NCBI GenBank assembly: GCA_900770275.1
Contig: CAAGJS010000089.1
Location: forward strand, 1 to 6,636
Direction: 5' to 3'
Origin: Erysipelotrichaceae bacterium
GTDB taxonomy: Bacteria > Bacillota_I > Bacilli_A > Erysipelotrichales > Erysipelotrichaceae
DNA length: 6,636 bases
Shown in pieces: positions 5,084 to 6,636 of this stretch; positions within the stretch are counted from its first letter, which is position 1, and the number at the start of each line of letters is the position of its first letter. A model generated the notes under the pieces. The model searched no databases, was not told the origin of the DNA, and saw only the letters and a list, made by a program, of their open reading frames with translations. A program made the translations under genes and the position numbers.

Positions 5084-6223
5084 ATGGAGTATAACACAGT
5101 ATACGTTGGAATGGATGTTCATAAGGACAGCTACTCTGTCTGCTGCTACACATATGAGGACGACAAGTGCAAATATAAGAGAACCTTTAGTTCTAATTAC
5201 AAAAGCATTCTTAAGTACCTTGACAGCATGAGAGAACAGTATGGCGATAATGTAAAGTTCATTACCGGATACGAAGCTGGCTGCCTCGGGTATTCACTGT
5301 ACAATGATCTGACTGCACATGGCGTTGAGTGCGTCATCATGGCGCCAACAACCATGGCCAAAACTGCCAATGCCGGGAAACATAAGACAGACCGCCTCGA
5401 CTCTGAAATGATCGCCAAGTGTCTTGCTGACAGAAACTACCACCCGGTTCATATCCCTACCGAGGAAGATGATCAGGTTAAGGAATACATCCGCATGCGC
5501 GATGATCACAAAATTGCACTGAAGAAGGTTAAGCAGCAGCTTCTTGCATTCTGTCTTCGCAGAGGACTCCGGTATTCGGATCCTGATTCGCAATCCAAAC
5601 CTCGTAACTGGACTCAGAGGCATATCAAGTGGCTCAGAGAGCAGGTATCCGTTCTGAAGGGAGAATACCGTGATGTTCTTGAGGAATACCTCGGAACCTT
5701 CGATTATCTGACAGACAAGATCGAACGTCTGGATCAGAAGATTGAAGAGCTCTCACAGAGAGACACTTATCATGAAAAAGCCAAGCGTCTGGAGTGTTTC
5801 CTGGGAGTCAGAACACTTACTGCAATGGGAGTCATTTCCGAGATCGGTGATTTCAACCGGTTTGAATCCGCCGATAAGTTTTCTTCCTGCCTTGGCATGG
5901 TGCCGGGAGAGAGCTCAAGTGGTGGATCCAGAAACATGCTGTCGATAACCAAGGCTGGTAACAGCCATGTACGTTTGCTGCTGATCGAAGCTGCACAGAG
6001 CTACGCAAAAGGCCGAATCGGAGCCAAGTCGGATGCACTGAAAAAGCGCCAGGAAGGTGTCGATCCGAAGTACATAGCATATGCGGACAAGGCCAATGAA
6101 AGGCTGCGCAGAAGATACTACAGCCTCATTCAAAAAGGAAAGCCCAGAAACGTAGCGGTTGCTGCTGTCGCACGCGAACTTGCCTGCTTCATCTGGGGGA
6201 TGATGACCGACCATGTGGCGTAA
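5084..6223 (+). CDS. IS110-family transposase (DEDD, RNA-guided recombinase type), 379 aa
   Basis: The N-terminal RuvC-like DEDD domain shows VYVGMDVHKDS (D11), TGYEAGCLGYSLYNDL (E64) and KHKTDRLDSEMIAKCL (D103, D106). A helical, coiled-coil-prone middle (about 130-235, with LTDKIERLDQKIEEL) follows. The C-terminal Transposase_20 domain has LGVRTLTAMGVISEIGDFNRF (240-260), CLGMVPGESSSGGS (269-282) with the serine nucleophile among S277-S279, and KAGNSHVRLLLIEAA (290-304). Length and all catalytic positions fit a complete enzyme, which in this family cuts and joins donor and target DNA with a guide RNA encoded in the element. ATG 5084 follows CGGAGG (5071-5076) by 7 bases. Stops at 6221 (TAA) and directly after (TAA) close the frame. 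Confidence 0.95.
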   Translation: MEYNTVYVGMDVHKDSYSVCCYTYEDDKCKYKRTFSSNYKSILKYLDSMREQYGDNVKFITGYEAGCLGYSLYNDLTAHGVECVIMAPTTMAKTANAGKHKTDRLDSEMIAKCLADRNYHPVHIPTEEDDQVKEYIRMRDDHKIALKKVKQQLLAFCLRRGLRYSDPDSQSKPRNWTQRHIKWLREQVSVLKGEYRDVLEEYLGTFDYLTDKIERLDQKIEELSQRDTYHEKAKRLECFLGVRTLTAMGVISEIGDFNRFESADKFSSCLGMVPGESSSGGSRNMLSITKAGNSHVRLLLIEAAQSYAKGRIGAKSDALKKRQEGVDPKYIAYADKANERLRRRYYSLIQKGKPRNVAVAAVARELACFIWGMMTDHVA

Positions 6224-6225
6224 TA

Positions 6226-6625
6226 AAACAAGTGGGGTACATTTGCCGAGCCGCTGTTGTCAAGACTGCTCCGCACCGCCATAGGCGGCAAGGTCTTGAC
6301 ATCATCGTTCAGCAAATGTCAGAGATCATTAGGCGGGAAGCGGGAATAATCCGCTTCCAGCGTCTGAACAAATCGAAGGCACCTTGAGGCGGTATTGAAG
6401 TCCTTCAAGGTTTGGGCTATCTGCGACATCACTTTGTTGACACAGAAAACAGTAACATCATTTCCTGTGATTCACGTTAAAAGAGAGCAGAGCCCGTGGC
6501 GGACCATTGGCCTGTTGGTAAGGAGCAATCCGAATCCACGAATATCAGAGTGGTCAAATGCCGATGAACTGAGATTCGATGCCACCTCAAGATGCCTTCG
6601 GTCAGGGAGTATATAGCCATCTGTC
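6226..6625 (+). ncRNA. Noncoding right end of the element, candidate guide (bridge/seek) RNA region
   Basis: About 400 bases without a credible gene hold several clean stem-loops. ACATTTGC (6239-6246) pairs with 6312-6319 and encloses TGTCAAGAC (6258-6266) pairing with 6293-6301, capped by CCGCC-ATA-GGCGG (6276-6288). GGAAGCGG (6336-6343) pairs with 6351-6358 over a 7-base loop. ACCTTGA (6381-6387) pairs with 6405-6411 over a 17-base loop. In IS1111-type elements the guide RNA is transcribed from this position, downstream of the transposase. Exact RNA ends and guide loops cannot be fixed from one copy. The first nested hairpin could also act in termination, although no T run follows it. Confidence 0.55.
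6602..6618 (-). repeat. Right subterminal inverted repeat of the element
   Basis: Read on the minus strand this is GGCTATATACTCCCTGA, partner of 5016-5032. Seven bases separate it from the right AGGAT (6626-6630); unequal distances at the two ends are typical of subterminal repeats. Confidence 0.65.
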
Positions 6626-6630
6626 AGGAT
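6626..6630 (+). repeat. Right copy of the AGGAT core
   Basis: Partner of 5010-5014. It is followed by six A (6631-6636), which would be target DNA and, on the minus strand, two Phe codons in frame with the hydrolase remnant. Confidence 0.5.
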
Positions 6631-6636
6631 AAAAAA

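Larger units (their letters stand above)
5011..6630 (+). mobile_element. IS110-superfamily insertion sequence, IS1111-like organisation
   Basis: The element holds one DEDD transposase gene, a short left end (about 70 bp) and a long noncoding right end (about 400 bp). Related subterminal inverted repeats are at 5016-5032 and 6602-6618. The repeats are not at the tips, and AGGAT occurs just outside each (5010-5014 and 6626-6630). Subterminal repeats with the long noncoding region after the transposase are the IS1111 arrangement; IS110 proper keeps it before the gene. Boundaries are inferred within a few bases. The element lies inside an alpha/beta hydrolase gene in the opposite orientation. The transposase frame is intact, so it may be active. 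Confidence 0.8.

Noticed and set aside
6448..6453. AACAGT in the noncoding right end matching AACAGT beside the left target (5002-5007), as a guide segment
   Set aside because: A six-base match in about 400 bases is expected by chance; several copies of the element would be needed.
6395..6616. 73-codon plus-strand frame in the element's right end
   Set aside because: No ribosome binding site, no family resemblance, and it crosses predicted stem-loops and the right inverted repeat.

Overview
This 6.6 kb window looks like an accessory part of a Bacillota (Firmicutes) chromosome, probably from Clostridia or Erysipelotrichia. The reasons are strong AGGAGG-type ribosome binding sites, GC content near one half by eye, a zinc-type macrodomain protein of the kind paired with class M sirtuins, an AAA+ ATPase family common in gut Firmicutes, and an IS110-superfamily element. 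The species cannot be named from the sequence.

Layout, left to right. Bases 1-203 (minus) hold the N-terminus of a family 1 glycoside hydrolase that runs off the left edge. A divergent intergenic region (204-612) follows, with one candidate promoter on each strand. A 456-residue cytosolic protein of unknown function lies at 613-1983 (plus). It converges on a zinc-type macrodomain protein (ADP-ribosyl hydrolase type, 2145-2987, minus), which ends in a strong intrinsic terminator and starts behind a perfect 24-bp palindrome lying between its -35 and -10. Next, on the same strand, is an AAA+ ATPase with a C-terminal winged-helix region (3149-4192). Its promoter is embedded in eight CTACA repeats spaced 10 or 19 bp apart. 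Bases 4373-4555 (minus) encode a 60-residue remnant that resembles the C-terminus of a class M sirtuin, the usual partner of zinc macrodomains. Bases 4715-5014 (minus) encode the C-terminal 99 residues of an alpha/beta hydrolase, cut off by an insertion sequence.

The insertion sequence (about 5011-6630) is of the IS110/IS1111 type. It has a 379-aa DEDD transposase, subterminal inverted repeats, a duplicated AGGAT at both edges, and about 400 bp of hairpin-rich noncoding DNA downstream of the transposase, where IS1111-type elements encode their guide (bridge/seek) RNA. Joining the flanks across AGGAT gives an open hydrolase frame, so the rest of that gene should lie just right of the window.

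Reading of the whole: an ADP-ribosylation and deacylation module (class M sirtuin plus zinc macrodomain) appears broken. Only the macrodomain is intact, a self-contained ATPase cassette sits between it and the sirtuin scrap, and a recent transposition has split the next gene. The CTACA array, the palindromic operator and the element's noncoding right end are the parts most worth following up.
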